Source of the DNA: Theristus sp. LFF4_11
Taxonomy: Eukaryota; Nematoda; Chromadorea; Monhysterida; Xyalidae
NCBI GenBank assembly: GCA_030248135.1
Contig: JASANC010004681.1
Coordinates: forward strand, 186,001 to 250,000
Direction: 5' to 3'
Length of the DNA: 64,000 nt
The notes beneath the pieces are model-generated. The model saw only the letters and a program-made list of their open reading frames with translations. It was not told the origin of the DNA and ran no database searches. Positions 10,520 to 37,685 of the stretch are shown here, piece after piece. A program made the translations under genes and the position numbers. Positions within the stretch are counted from its first letter, which is position 1. Each line of letters begins with the position of its first letter.

Positions 10520-12379
10520 GGCAAATGTACTTTTGCGGCCCAAGAGATAGCGGCCTGGACGATTGCGGCCGAAGCGTAGCGGCCTGAAGGATTGCGGCCT
10601 GGACGATTGCGGCCGAAGCATAGCGGCCTGGACGATAGCGGCCTGGACGATAGCGGCCTGGACGATTGCGGCCTGGGACGATTGCGGCCTGGGACGATTG
10701 CGGCCCGGGACGATTGCGGCCCGGGACGATTGCGGCCTGGGACGATTGCGGCCCGCAAAGTTTTCATGCTTTGTCACCTTTCCAGGTCAATTTCTATCTG
10801 TTTAGAAAATTTGCTCCAGCCATCTATATCGCCCCCCCAACACCCCTGCTCTGGAACAACAATGGTTTAAGCCATCGTCGTCATCGTGTCTGCTGCGTTT
10901 GCGTCGAATCGATCGTTGATATTTGCGCCAATATTTGCGCCGCTGTTAGCAATAAAATAAAATTGAATTGAATGGAAATTGAACTGAAATGGAATTGAAT
11001 TGAAATGAATTGCTGTTGTTTGTTGTCCGAATCCCTATGTTTGAAAATCCAAGATTCTGGAGGTTTGATTTGAAACAAATGCTGTGGGTGGGGTTAAGGT
11101 TGTTAAACAAAAATCGAAATTTTTTATGTGATTAAAAAATGCCGATTAAAAAAAAATTCGAAATTTTTCCTCTAATATGCTCTGAAAACCTTAATTTTGG
11201 CACAATTTGAAAGTTCAACAATTTTTTTGATATTACCTCGTAAAACCGTCAGTAGTCGATTTTGGACCGTTTTGTCGACTGATTTTAGGCTTCGACATCT
11301 TCGGCGATGAGTTTGAGCGTTCCACAGCTTGGCTTACATTTCCGATGCAGATAAGGTGACAATTCGCCTTGCAATCTGATTTCTGAGCGTCCGAGCTGCT
11401 CCGTTTGCAAGCGCCACGTTGTCTGGTTGCTGTTTCGTGTCCTGTCGTCGCGCCATCATCAGAATTGATCGAATTTCACCCCGGTATGTGTGTTTTCACT
11501 TGAGCTGGAGACAATTAGTGACGTTTTGGGGGTCAAAACACAAGAAGAGGCATGGTAACGATTTGGAAAAGGGGTAAATGAAGTCACCTAAACAAAATCT
11601 GAAAAGTTTTCGGGAGTCATTCGGGAGGCGCTTGCACATCAAATGTGGTTCTTCGAACTCCCTGGTTGATTCAGCACAACTTTAATTTCTGAATTTTTTT
11701 CAATTTAAAAATGACGATTTTTGTTTTTTTCAACAACCCTAGGTAAGGTCTCTGCCTGAGGACTCGAGACAAAAAAAGATTTTCAGATATCTAGATATTT
11801 TCCTGAGAAAATACAGTTTTTTTAAAATTTTTAATGGGAATTTTTTGTTGGTTTAACTTTAAGTAATTAATTGGTAGTTTAAAACTTTAATAACCAATTA
11901 AACAAAAAAGGCTCGGATGAAATATAGCTCTGCTCGGCGACAAGGAAAGTTGAGCATGGAAGATTTCGATTTGGGGTTCTAAGAAAAACATAATTACTAA
12001 TCAATAAACAAAAAACAACTTTTTTGAAAAAAAAAATTGAAAACTCGTGTGCGAGAATAACATAACCAGTTGCGTGCGACAAAGACAATGACAACGCTTT
12101 AAAATTTCGTGGGCCGCAATCGTCCCAGGCCGCAATCGTCCCAGGCCGCAATTGTCCCGGGCCGCAATCGTCCCGGGCCGCAATCGTCCCGGGCCGCAAT
12201 CGTCTCGGGCCGCAATCGTCCCAGGCCGCAATCCTTCAGGCCGCAATCGTCCAGGCCGCAATCCTTCAGGCCGCAATCGTCCTAGGCCGCAATCCTTCAG
12301 GCCGCAATCCTTCAGGCCGCAATGCTTCGGCCGCAATGCTTCGGCCGCTATCTAATGGGCCGCAATCGAACGCACGCCC
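10520..12379. mobile_element. Foldback-like element with tandem-repeat termini, copy 1
   Basis: Left end is an array of about 14 units of a 14-16 bp repeat (GCGGCCTGGGACGATT and variants, 10533-10756). The right end (12110-12362) is the same array in opposite orientation. The order of variants is mirrored: the rarer GCGGCCGAAGCAT type is outermost, the GCGGCCYGGGACGATT type innermost. The interior contains a hAT MITE (11095-11741), a possible retroelement tail with AATTG repeats (10925-11015) and about 370 bp shared with copy 2. Foldback elements have this architecture; no transposase is visible. Confidence 0.75.
11095..11741. mobile_element. hAT MITE (TAGGGTTGTTAAAC family) inside foldback copy 1
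   Basis: Starts TAAGGTTGTTAAACAAAAA and ends TTTTTTTCAACAACCCTA. Flanks GGTGGGGT and GGTAAGGT match at 6 of 8 positions, a decayed 8-bp duplication. The full-length sister with a perfect duplication is at 37686-38422. Foldback copy 2 holds a truncated relative at about 21640-22165. Confidence 0.7.
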
Positions 12380-12408
12380 ATCTCGTATTACATTACTCAT
12401 ATCATGTA

Positions 12409-13521
12409 CAGGGTGGGGCAAAAAAAAGGTTCCATTTTCAAACTGCTGTCACTGGCTGGTGTTTCATTATTATGAGCTGAAATTGTCAGCATTGATAAAA
12501 CATGTGATGCCATTTTTCTGACAAAATTTTTATCCAGTTTGGTCAAGTAGATTCAGTTTTACAGCACAATGTTTAGAAATTCCCAAATTAAAAAAAAACG
12601 GATTTTTAACCAAGAATTTCACAACGAATCATTGCTCATAGACATTCAAATCTATGATGTTCTCGTTCTCGTTCTATAAGGTTCTCGTCCGGCAGCGGCT
12701 GGATTTCTTCATTAGCTTCTTCTTCCTTGTCGTCTTCGGCCAAATGCCGTCGGGTCAACTGCTCAATGTGTGCACCATTGTTTTAGATGATCGCGTCCAT
12801 TCGGTGACGAAAACTGAGCAACACTTTCTGGCGCAGTCCAACATCGCCATTGATCTTGCGCACTGCAAGCCAAATGTTCGTCTTCAGTTCGTCAATGTCG
12901 GCGGGTTAGTCAACTGGCGAGTCACTGTAGAAAAACTTTCAGCTTGCTCCCACCAGATAGCACACCAGACCCGTTGTTCTGCTGTCCACTTAACCATGAC
13001 GAAACTGCAAAAACTGAAACTGAAACACTGTTTTTATTCAAACCGCAGAAAAACTTTTCAAAAGAAACAAATTACAAACAAACAAAGCAACACACAAAAC
13101 AAAAAGTCAACTGAACAATTCTTTCTGTCGCAGTCGCATGGCTGCTGACTCGAATCCGTTGTGAAACATCAGAATTTCGCTCGAGCTGCTCAAATGCAAT
13201 TCAAGTGTGAGACCTTTCCACTTGGAGCGCATGATTTGAACTATCAATACCCCGGGTATCCAAAAAGACCCATTTCTCACCTTCGCAACAGTTTCAAAAT
13301 TGAATCACGCATCTTGATACTAATTTTTTAGTCAATTTGTTGATTTTTCGAGCTTTTTAGAAAATCTGCCACAGTGAGCGCTAGGAACTATACATCGGGA
13401 AAAAATTTTGTCAGTAAAATGGCATCACATGTTTTATCAGTGCTGAAAATTTCAGCTCATAATATTAAAACACCAGCCAGTGACAGCAGTTTGAAAATGG
13501 AACCTTTTTTGGCCCACCCTG
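12409..13521. mobile_element. Mariner/IS630-like element, internally deleted
   Basis: Bounded by TA and starting CAGGGTGG, ending CCACCCTG. Inverted repeats extend about 150 bp each side (left 12409-12535, right 13370-13521), including GTTCCATTTTCAAACTGCTG. A 289-bp MITE with the same ends lies at 55587-55875. The interior holds the transposase remnant listed separately. Confidence 0.85.
12645..12997 (-). pseudogene. Mariner-like transposase remnant (N-terminus joined to C-terminus)
   Basis: On the minus strand an ATG at 12997 opens MVKWTAEQRVWCAIWWEQA, a helix-turn-helix start seen in mariner/IS630-type transposases. After about 31 codons the frame shifts into a C-terminal piece (ADIDELKTNIWLAVRKI, then NNGAHIEQL, about 12900-12650) that contains an in-frame TAA before NNGAHIEQL. 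The whole catalytic DDE/D core is missing. The same N-terminus is found on the plus strand at 24158, supporting homology over chance. Confidence 0.75.
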
Positions 13522-13952
13522 TATTAATCAGAGATAACTCAAATTTTTTTATCATGATTATAATTGGACGGACGCCGAAACGCATGTTTGATGCGAAGAA
13601 ATTTTTCATTCATTCCAATCCAATTACATCATGTGAAACGTAAAATTTAAAAAAAAGTTACGAACGCGGTTTTACGCATATAACACGGAATCAATCAACG
13701 AAGCCGCGAGCGCATTAATTATGGCTTATTCTTGTATTCGTGTTGTGTCATTGTGTGTGATAAATGCCAAAGAAATACACACTATTGTAATTTTGAAAAT
13801 TTGAAAACTGAAACCAAAACCGAAAAGTCACAAAAAACTCAAACCATTGTTGAATCCACAAGACCTACTGAACTCTGTTTACAGTAACACCGAAATCACA
13901 AAAAACCACAACATTCACACATGTCAAAATGCAACAACTTGCCATTATCAGT

Positions 13953-30136
<16,184 letters not shown>

Positions 30137-31211
30137 TGTTCTGTTATTTTTTTATTATTCGGAAGAACTGAAACTGAAATACTCTGTTATGGAAATCTGA
30201 TGCCAGGGCAACCTGTCACTTTCAAAGACCAATCAGTGCCTCAAATTCAAAAATGCAAGCACTGAAGCTTAATTGCAACACATAAACGTGCTTTTTCGCT
30301 GCTGGAATACCGGTTTTCCACACATTTTTTCACAAACTGATAGACATTTCTAGTAAAATGAACGGAATGAAACCGCATGACTTTTTGTGAACTGAAATCT
30401 CGCAACGATTTTTTTGTGATTAGCATTTTTTATTTCGATACAGGCATAAACATGAGCTTTGGTCAGTTCAATACCAACAACTGACAGAAATAATGGCAAA
30501 AAACACGGGAAAATAACAACCAAACAACCACGAACAAAAAAACAGAAATGCAGGGGATCACCAAGTGCATGTATTTTGTGCAGCAAAAAAAACAAAAAAC
30601 ATTTCAACCAGCTTTACGCGACAACGTCATGTTAATTTCGAACGCTGACGAAAAAATGCAGCCAGAGTGGACTTGCAGTTTTCACAATTACAAGTTTGCC
30701 TTGTGAACCTCCGAGCTGAATCTGCCGCGAAAACAGGATAAAAAATAACAAGACAACAACGACAGCACCCGATCCGATGAAATACTTACACAAAAAATGT
30801 GCAACGAATATTATCCATATTAAAAAATGCGATTTTTCCGAATAGAACTTTTCTGAACTGGAAGCTCAAACCATCGAACCTGAAATCGAAATTCGGATCG
30901 GTAGTTTTTCGCCTGATTTTCAAGGTCAACAGTTAAAACGCCACTCACAATGCACTGTTCAGGGTTCGAGCTTCGAACAAAAACTTTCACAAAAAACGCC
31001 ACAAGGAGAATTAATGGAAACAACGAAACACATGACAAAATCTGACTCAGAATGCGCCCAAAAAAGCTTCAGTGATACCAGTACTAGCGAAACAAAACAA
31101 ACTCAAAACAGTGGATTCAATCGATAATAATGCTCAAATTTAACAGAATACTGAAAAACCTGACGAAAAAAGCACACACGGCGATCCAAAAAACGGACGC
31201 ATAAATCTGCT

Positions 31212-32829
31212 TCATTCCTTCTTTTCTTCGATCGTTTTCGGCGGTTCCTTGCTGCCCATCGTAATCGGGATAGAGCGCTCCTTTGCACCCTCGAGCGCTT
31301 TCTTTGGAGCCTGAACGGAAAAGGACCTTTGTTTATTTTTGTAAAAGTTTCAATTCTCCTTTGTGTAGATTGCAATCGCCGCATCACGTTTGTGTTGCGA
31401 TGCGAGTGTCCAACCAGCCAACAGGCATACAAATTCATTACTTCCATAAAACTGATCAGACAATAGAGGCAAAGAATGTCTACTTCGGTTTCATTGTAAA
31501 GCGCCACATCGGTTGCGTTCATCAGTGACGTGTAAACCAACCAATTAACGCACTCCTATCTATCAAAAGTTAACAGTGTCGTTTAGCACAGTTGACGTTT
31601 CTCACAAAAACCACAGTCAAACTCTATAACATACCCATCTAGCTGATCGGTTGCTGCATGCATTCTCTGTGCCTGAATTGCTGCGGAGGCGGAGTTTGAT
31701 TTGCATAGAATCCAAGAATCATGTGATGACCTATCAGCTAGTTGGACATGTTATGGAGTTCGACTGTAGAATATTTCAAATTTTTTTATCAAAAAAAAAT
31801 CTCCCGCCGACGCCACCTGCAGCGTGAGCACTCCGTCGGGTGTCAGGTTGCTGGTCATGGCGGCCGGATCGACGTCGGCCGGCAGTTTGTACTTGCGCAC
31901 GAAGTGACGCTTGATCATGCCGTGCTCGTCGGAGCGCTCCTCGTGGCTGCCCTCGATCTCCAGCATGTCCTCCACCGTTTTCACCTGCAGCAGTGTTGGT
32001 TTTATTCTGAATCTGGCGTGTTGAAATATTTTTGAGCAGCAGCTTTTCATGCTCGATCATGAGATTAAACCGGCTGAGGAGAAGATGGCCCAATTCACTC
32101 AAAAATAATCAGTCTTGTGAGCCATCAGTCCAACGATCCGACGGGTCAGTGAGCCAGTCAGTCAAAGTGTGGAACATAGAAAAGTCAAACAGCGCAAGAA
32201 CACCAGTAAAAAGGTGCAAATATCACAAAAACTCATATAAAAAGCGCGAACCTTGATCTCGTCCGGCTTGAAGTGGCGCACGTCGAGGTTGACCGCGAAT
32301 CGTTGCTTGTCGTTCACGACGCGACTCGTGCCGGACTCGTCCGATCCGCCGGTCGTCCGCGACGGCCACAGCCAGTAGGGCGCCGGATTCTGCGCCTGCA
32401 GCATCGCCTGGCGACCGGCACGTCGCGGCTCCGTCCACTCGATCGGCAGACCGAAGTGCTGCAGAGAGAGAAGGAAAATTGGGGAATTTTCGAAAATTTT
32501 TCTTGGAGAAAAGTATCACTGTTCTTGAGATGGCCGGAAAGAATTAGAGATGACTGCAAACAAATTCAGCGTTCAAAATGGAGAGCAAAAGCACCAGACT
32601 TTTCAGAGACCAAGAAGCGACAGCACTGCGTATGTCCGACTTTTTTTACCAAGACACGCAAGAATGTGTGACCAACGACAGGCAATAAAAATAGCACTAA
32701 CCACAAACAATGTCAATAACGAGCACTACAACGAACACCAACCTGATCAAACAGATCCAACGGCTGCATGTCCCACCAATCGCCAAAAAAACGATCGCTC
32801 GGTTGACGGCGGTACAGAAACAGCGACAT
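31212..32829 (-). CDS. Small heat-shock protein (alpha-crystallin/HSP20), copy 1
   Basis: ATP-independent chaperone that holds unfolding proteins, cytosolic by lack of a signal peptide. Exons 32743-32829 (ATG), 32252-32458, 31817-31984 and 31212-31310 (TGA) give 186 residues, normal for the family. An N-terminal Trp/Phe-rich arm (DRFFGDWWDMQPLDLFDQ) precedes the alpha-crystallin domain (about 82-165), which has [46 protein letters not shown] and [10 protein letters not shown]. The C-terminal IPIT is the I-x-I motif that docks between subunits. It forms a tandem pair with the copy at 34482-37264. The promoter region carries five perfect heat-shock elements and a TATA box. A MITE sits in its last intron. 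All splice sites are GT-AG. Confidence 0.96.
31614..31766. mobile_element. CAGTCGAACTC palindromic MITE in hsp20 copy 1 intron 3
   Basis: Starts CAGTCAAACTCTATAACATA and ends CATGTTATGGAGTTCGACTG, then TA. Same family as 26078-26231. It is 50 bp from the 5' splice site of exon 31817-31984. Confidence 0.85.
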
Positions 32830-33003
32830 CTTCGTTTAGGTTTCTTTCTTCTGTTTCGACGTTCAAACAATCAAGAGCAGATGTGAGTTCAGCGAACAGA
32901 AATGGAATGACGCGAGGCTTGCGAGTTGATGCACGAGTTGAAGAGAGCTTTATTTCCAGACCAGAGATACTGTTTTGAATTCACTGGTGTGCGCGCGTGT
33001 ATT

Positions 33004-33330
33004 TATTTATACGCGAACGGACTGTGCTGGAATGTTCTGGAAGGATGACCCGGTTTTGCTGCGTGTTGCTGAGTGCGGTTGTTTTTGAAAGCTTCTGGAA
33101 AATTCCAGCGCATAATAATAAACAAAGCCTCAGTTCACGGTTGAAATGAGGCGGAAATTTGAGCTTTGAACTCGAGTTTTCTGGAAATTTCAAACGAAAA
33201 AATGCTGAATGTACATTTTTTCGATGAAACCGACTTAATGCTTTTAATTTGAAAAAATCCGAGTTTTTTCTGGAATTTTCTTGGCAAACAGACTAAATAA
33301 CAGAATGTGTGAGAGTGTTCTGGAACCTTC
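33004..33330 (-). promoter_or_regulatory. Heat-shock promoter of hsp20 copy 1: TATA box and five HSEs
   Basis: On the minus strand a TATAAATA (33004-33011) lies 175 nt before the ATG. Further upstream are five perfect three-unit heat-shock elements (alternating GAA and TTC spaced by 2): 33030-33042, 33093-33105, 33179-33191, 33268-33280 and 33318-33330. HSF1 trimers bind this pattern. Five perfect trimers in 300 bp is far above chance, so strong heat induction is expected. Confidence 0.9.
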
Positions 33331-35989
33331 TGTGCGTATGTTGCTGCATCAGCACATCTGTTCTCCACAACGGAATTTCGAAATCACGTCATGTTCCAGA
33401 ATTTGCTGCAAAAGTCGTGAAATCTCGGTCAGGAAAAAAAGCTGCAAACCAAAGAACGAGGTCAAAAACTGGCCCGACCTCAACGTTGGACTGCCACAAT
33501 TCTACAATGCATTCTCTGATATTGTTTTTTGCGCCTGATTTTGATTGCACACAAGTGAAGACGTTTCAAAATGCAGCTCGCCGATTGGTTGCATCAACAA
33601 ATCACATGCCAGTTCAAAACCAAATACAACCAACCTGCACAACAATTCAACAAATGTTGACATCACCACACGTTTTTCTCGATTATTTCACGCGTTGCTT
33701 CGCCATTCATCATTTCAATTTCACATTCACCTTTTCTTCAAGCGTCATATTGCATGCCGATTGGCTACACAGCGCTGTTGGCGACCAATCAGCGCATCCG
33801 ATGCAAATGTCGACAATCAGCGATTTGCGTCGCACGCGTGTATGAGTATTTTGTGCAAACCTGTCACTTTTTCGCAGAATACAGAGCAGGATAAGCTATA
33901 TTTGCATCACAGTAAAAACGAATGGAATAACCATAGATCGCACTATTTTTTATTTCCATTAACATAAAAAGATAACACGCAACAACTCGAGTAAAAATAG
34001 CAACCAGTAGTGAAAAAGGCCAACATTCGGTGTGGTACCGCAATTGCACGTTTCAAATTTTGATCAAAACAGGATCACCAGAAATTTTCCCGGGGACAGA
34101 CGTAAAAAAGCGGATTTACATATTGTTTCAAGAAACGGTTGCAAAAATTGCGGCGGATACAAAACTCAAAAAAGATGTTCAAGTTTCCGCGACAACAAAA
34201 AACACAGCAAATGCGACAACCATCGGCCAATAATAAAAACAAAATGCACCCGAGTTGTGAACAAGAAAATCTTTGAAAGCTTGACGGCACGCAGGACAAT
34301 GACGATAGGAAACGACAAAACAATCAATAGCAACATATTTTCACACGGTAGACGAATGGAAAATTTCGAAAATGATGGTGAAAAAAACAAAATCAAAAGG
34401 CAGCAACGAAGGCAACATGAAAATCACATTGCGATTGCAACAAGAAAAATCTGGTGATCCAACAGAACTTCGCCGTCGTCTTTACTTCTTGTCCTCAATC
34501 TTCTTCGGCTGCTCCTGACCGCCCATCGTGATCGGGATTGCGCGCTCCTTTGAACCTTCGATCGCTTTCTTTGGAGCCTGGAAATTAAAAAAAAAGTTTT
34601 ATCCAACTTTTCAAATGCTATTTAAGTTAATTCTCGCTCTCTCGATGCCGATTAGTTTTTACAGTTGGCAGTTTATAGCCAAACAAAAAAGAGTACGCTA
34701 TCTACCGTTGCGCGCGGCATGAGGGTGTTTGAACCTTTTGTGATCAATCAAGCGAGCGAAGTTGTAGTCAGCGGCAGCGCTGTTGACATCAGACAGAACT
34801 CCTTTTATTGAGTTTCGTTTTGCGTTTGAAGATCAAGCAAGGTTCAAGGTCCCGATCAAGCAAAAAAGCCTGTGTGTTCAGCAGTTGTCTGGAGACTACT
34901 AAGAGGACTGTAAAACAAACCAGAACACGATCAAAATGCAAAAGAAAAAGAAACGAGGTTTGAAAAAAACAGTGCGGTTTCACTCACCTGCAGCGTGAGC
35001 ACTCCGTCGGGTGTCAGGTTGCTGGTCATGGTGGCCGGATCGACGTCGGCCGGCAGTTTGTACTTGCGCACGAAGTGACGCTTGATCATGCCGTGCTCGT
35101 CGGAGCGCTCCTCGTGGCTGCCCTCGATCTCCAGCATGTCCTCCACCGTTTTCACCTGAAAGAACAATACTTTTACTCCCTTTTTGACCAACCAACAAAC
35201 GTTTGGCGTCTGGCGAACAGAAATGCAAAAGTGGCCGACCAACAACAACAACTCAGAAAACAAAACTCGAAAACGCACATGCGGAATAAACTAGAATCGA
35301 AGTCAACTTTCTCGTTTTCTTAGGCGCGAAATCGCCACTCCAGTGGTAAACATATTGCGGTGTTCGCTTGGCAAGAAGAGAATCTAGGACCGACAGACAG
35401 AGGCCGCCAGAAACAGCACAGACTCTCAGAATGCCGCTGCATCAGTTTCCAAAACGAAAACAACGAAACGCGAGCGGTGTGCGAACCTTGATCTCGTCCG
35501 GCTTGAAGTGGCGCACGTCGAGGTTGACCGCGAATCGTTGCTTGTCGTTCACGACGCGACTCGTGCCGGACTCGTCCGATCCGCCGGTCGTCCGCGACGG
35601 CCACAGCCAGTAGGGCGCCGCCGGGCTCTGCAGCATCGACTGACGCGCTGCGCGCCAAGGCTCGTTCCAGTCGATCGGTTGGCCGAAGTGCTGCAGCATA
35701 AAAATGGGAAACGTTTGAAAAAAAAACGGTTTTTTTGACAAATGATCAAACAACGCTCTCGATGTTTGATAGAAAGTGAACATTTGCTTTTGTTTGTTGA
35801 TGACATCGATAAGTAAAACTGAACAAAGAGTCGAGTTTTAAAGCCGAAATTATCGAAACCGAATCAGACACAACAACGTTTGTTGAATGAATTTTAATGA
35901 AGGCAAGAGCTCCAAAAAAACTTCCAAAGCGATACTTCTTCTACTCCCGTTCCATAAAATAAAAAAAATTTTTTAAATAAATTTATTTG

Positions 35990-36215
35990 TACGAGCGCCG
36001 GTTCCGGAAACCCGAAGGTACCAAACTCCGGCGGAGACGGGCAATACTGCCCCGAGCCCAATTTTACCCTCGGCTCAGGAGGGAATAGACCATTAGATGT
36101 TCATTGGTCACTCTAATTTTCCACGAGTATGTCTTGTCCACAGCGAGGTTCGAACCTGGTACCTACAGAACTGCAGGCCGAAGTTCTACCGCTACGCCAT
36201 GGACGCGACGTTCAT
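35990..36215 (-). repeat. tRNA-derived SINE
   Basis: Minus-strand head GCGTCCATGGCGTAGCGG with A box TGGCGTAGCGG and perfect B box GGTTCGAACC (about 36148-36157). The body has GAGCCGAGGGTAAAATTGGG and GAGTTTGGTACCTTCGGG; the tail is AT-rich (AAATAAATTTATT, 35975-35990). Related copies at 3520-3770 and partly 6340-6400. In intron 1 of hsp20 copy 2. Confidence 0.8.
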
Positions 36216-36476
36216 GTTCAATTCAATTCAACACTTCAAAATCCAGTTGACAGACAGCGGACACCGGAAACAAAACCATCACCGAAACGAAAAGCAAACA
36301 CACAGAAAAGAATGTTGTCCTCCAAACAAAAACAAGAAATAAAAACGAAAAGCAAAAACCTGACTCCAAGTCCAAATTCCAAAACCTGACCTGATCGAAC
36401 AAATCCAACGGATGCACGTCCCACCAATCCTGGAAGAAACGATCATTCGCACCACGACGCCACCACGGAGTCAGCG

Positions 36477-37252
36477 TAGAGATGTCAAGAAAAAAAAAAA
36501 ATTTCTATTTTTTTTCTTTTTTTAAAAAAAAAAATTTTTTTTTTTAAATTTTTTTTTTTTAAATGAAAGTTGTTCAGAATTTTTCAGGGAGTCCGAATAT
36601 CACCATCTGAGGAGCCACCGACTTACCATATGACCCCCCCCACTCATATGGGAGGAGGGTGAAAATTTCAGACTTGGTTTCGGCGACCCCATTTTCCCAC
36701 CGACGACATCACGTCTCGTGTTTTGCCTCTCAATTCACCTCAAATAACATGGAAACAAGTTCCACAACAAACCGGTGTGATCACGCTGACGACACGAGGC
36801 GAAACAGCAACGAGCAACCAACGAAGTTACGCTTGCAGTGGCAGACAGTGCAATTTCCACCTTTCGAGATCCTGAAAAACGATGCGTAAATGTGAGTTCT
36901 CTGCTTCTATCTCACCTTAGCGACATCGGAATTTGTTGAACTAGCCTTTGCGACGCTCAAGTACTTCAATGCGCGAGTCGATCATCACTCACCAAGGCTG
37001 AAAACAGTCGATAAATCAATCCAGAATACCACCTGCAGCGTTGAAGACTAAGTGACAAGGTAAAGTCAAAGAAAATTTTTGTTGAACTTTCGAAAAATTA
37101 TGCCAAAAACGGCATTTTCAGGGCACATTAAAGAAAAAATTTCAAAAATTTTTAATAAAAAAATAAAAAAAAAAATGCTCATTTTTTTTTTACTTTTTTT
37201 TTTAAAAAAAAAATTAAAAAAAAAATTTTTTTTTTTGACCCTTACATCTCTA
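36477..37252. mobile_element. hAT-type MITE (TAGAGATG family) with perfect 8-bp duplication inside an exon
   Basis: Begins TAGAGATGTCAAGAAAAAAA and ends GACCCTTACATCTCTA. Flanked by AGTCAGCG at 36469-36476 and 37253-37260. The termini fit the hAT pattern (YARNG start), and the interior is almost identical to 5384-6104. Removing the element and one duplicate restores the hsp20 exon frame exactly. Confidence 0.95.
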
Positions 37253-37464
37253 AGTCAGCGACATCTTCTTGTTCGGTTTTTTGACGATTCAGATCAAACA
37301 AAAACTCGAATTTTCAATCAAACGACAATCCACGATTTGAAGGCGAGAGAAATGGAGCGACGAAAAACTTGATTCTTCTGGCTGGTTTTGAAAACACTGA
37401 ACACTTAAAATCAAAGTTCACTTTTGGTGACAATTTGGTTGCCTCCCCTGCCACAGAGTCGTCG

Positions 37465-37510
37465 TATTTATACGCAAAAAACGCATGGAACGTTCTGGAA
37501 CATTCTCGAA
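37465..37510 (-). promoter_or_regulatory. Heat-shock promoter of hsp20 copy 2: TATA box and five-unit HSE
   Basis: TATAAATA on the minus strand (37465-37472) is 16 bp from a perfect five-unit heat-shock element (37488-37510: GAA-TTC-GAA-TTC-GAA with 2-bp spacing). The ATG is about 200 nt downstream. The arrangement parallels copy 1 but with one long element close to TATA. Confidence 0.9.
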
Positions 37511-37685
37511 ATCTCGACGATGACAAAAGCAAAACGATTATGAAAGCACGTGCACGTGATAATGGTTTATCAACTTTTTTGTGTCTCCGTCTGAGATGGA
37601 TGACGAATGGGCGATATAGTCGCAAACACGCGTGTGTCTTGCTTTGTTGCTCACAATCAAACACAATCAAAGTCAGGACGTGGAT

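Larger units (their letters stand above)
34482..37264 (-). pseudogene. Small heat-shock protein (HSP20) copy 2, first exon split by a hAT MITE
   Basis: Exon 1 starts at ATG 37264 (MSLT), is interrupted by a 776-bp MITE (36477-37252) and continues 36391-36468. Later exons 35487-35690, 34988-35155 and 34482-34577 (TAA) are intact, with conserved frames and GT-AG sites. Features match copy 1: N-terminal DRFFQDWWDVHPLDLFDQ, alpha-crystallin domain with KPDEIKVKTV and [11 protein letters not shown]-terminal IPIT. As sequenced, translation meets TAG right after MSLT. The MITE's left end has no AG to act as an acceptor, so simple splicing around it is unlikely. The rest shows no decay, so the insertion is recent and may be polymorphic. 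The heat-shock promoter at 37465-37510 is intact. An internal start would lose the N-terminal arm. Confidence 0.9.

Noticed and set aside
10501..10971. Several 80-100 codon frames with repeats such as RPGTIAA on both strands
   Set aside because: They merely translate the GCGGCC 14-16-mer array of the foldback element; open in several frames at once because the unit lacks stops.
12654..13148. 164-codon plus-strand frame as a gene
   Set aside because: It is the antisense shadow of the minus-strand transposase remnant in the mariner-like element.
33309..33967. Overlapping 178- and 140-codon plus-strand frames upstream of hsp20 copy 1
   Set aside because: No recognisable domain, no splice structure, and the region is explained by the HSP promoter and MITE-like CCAAT palindromes.
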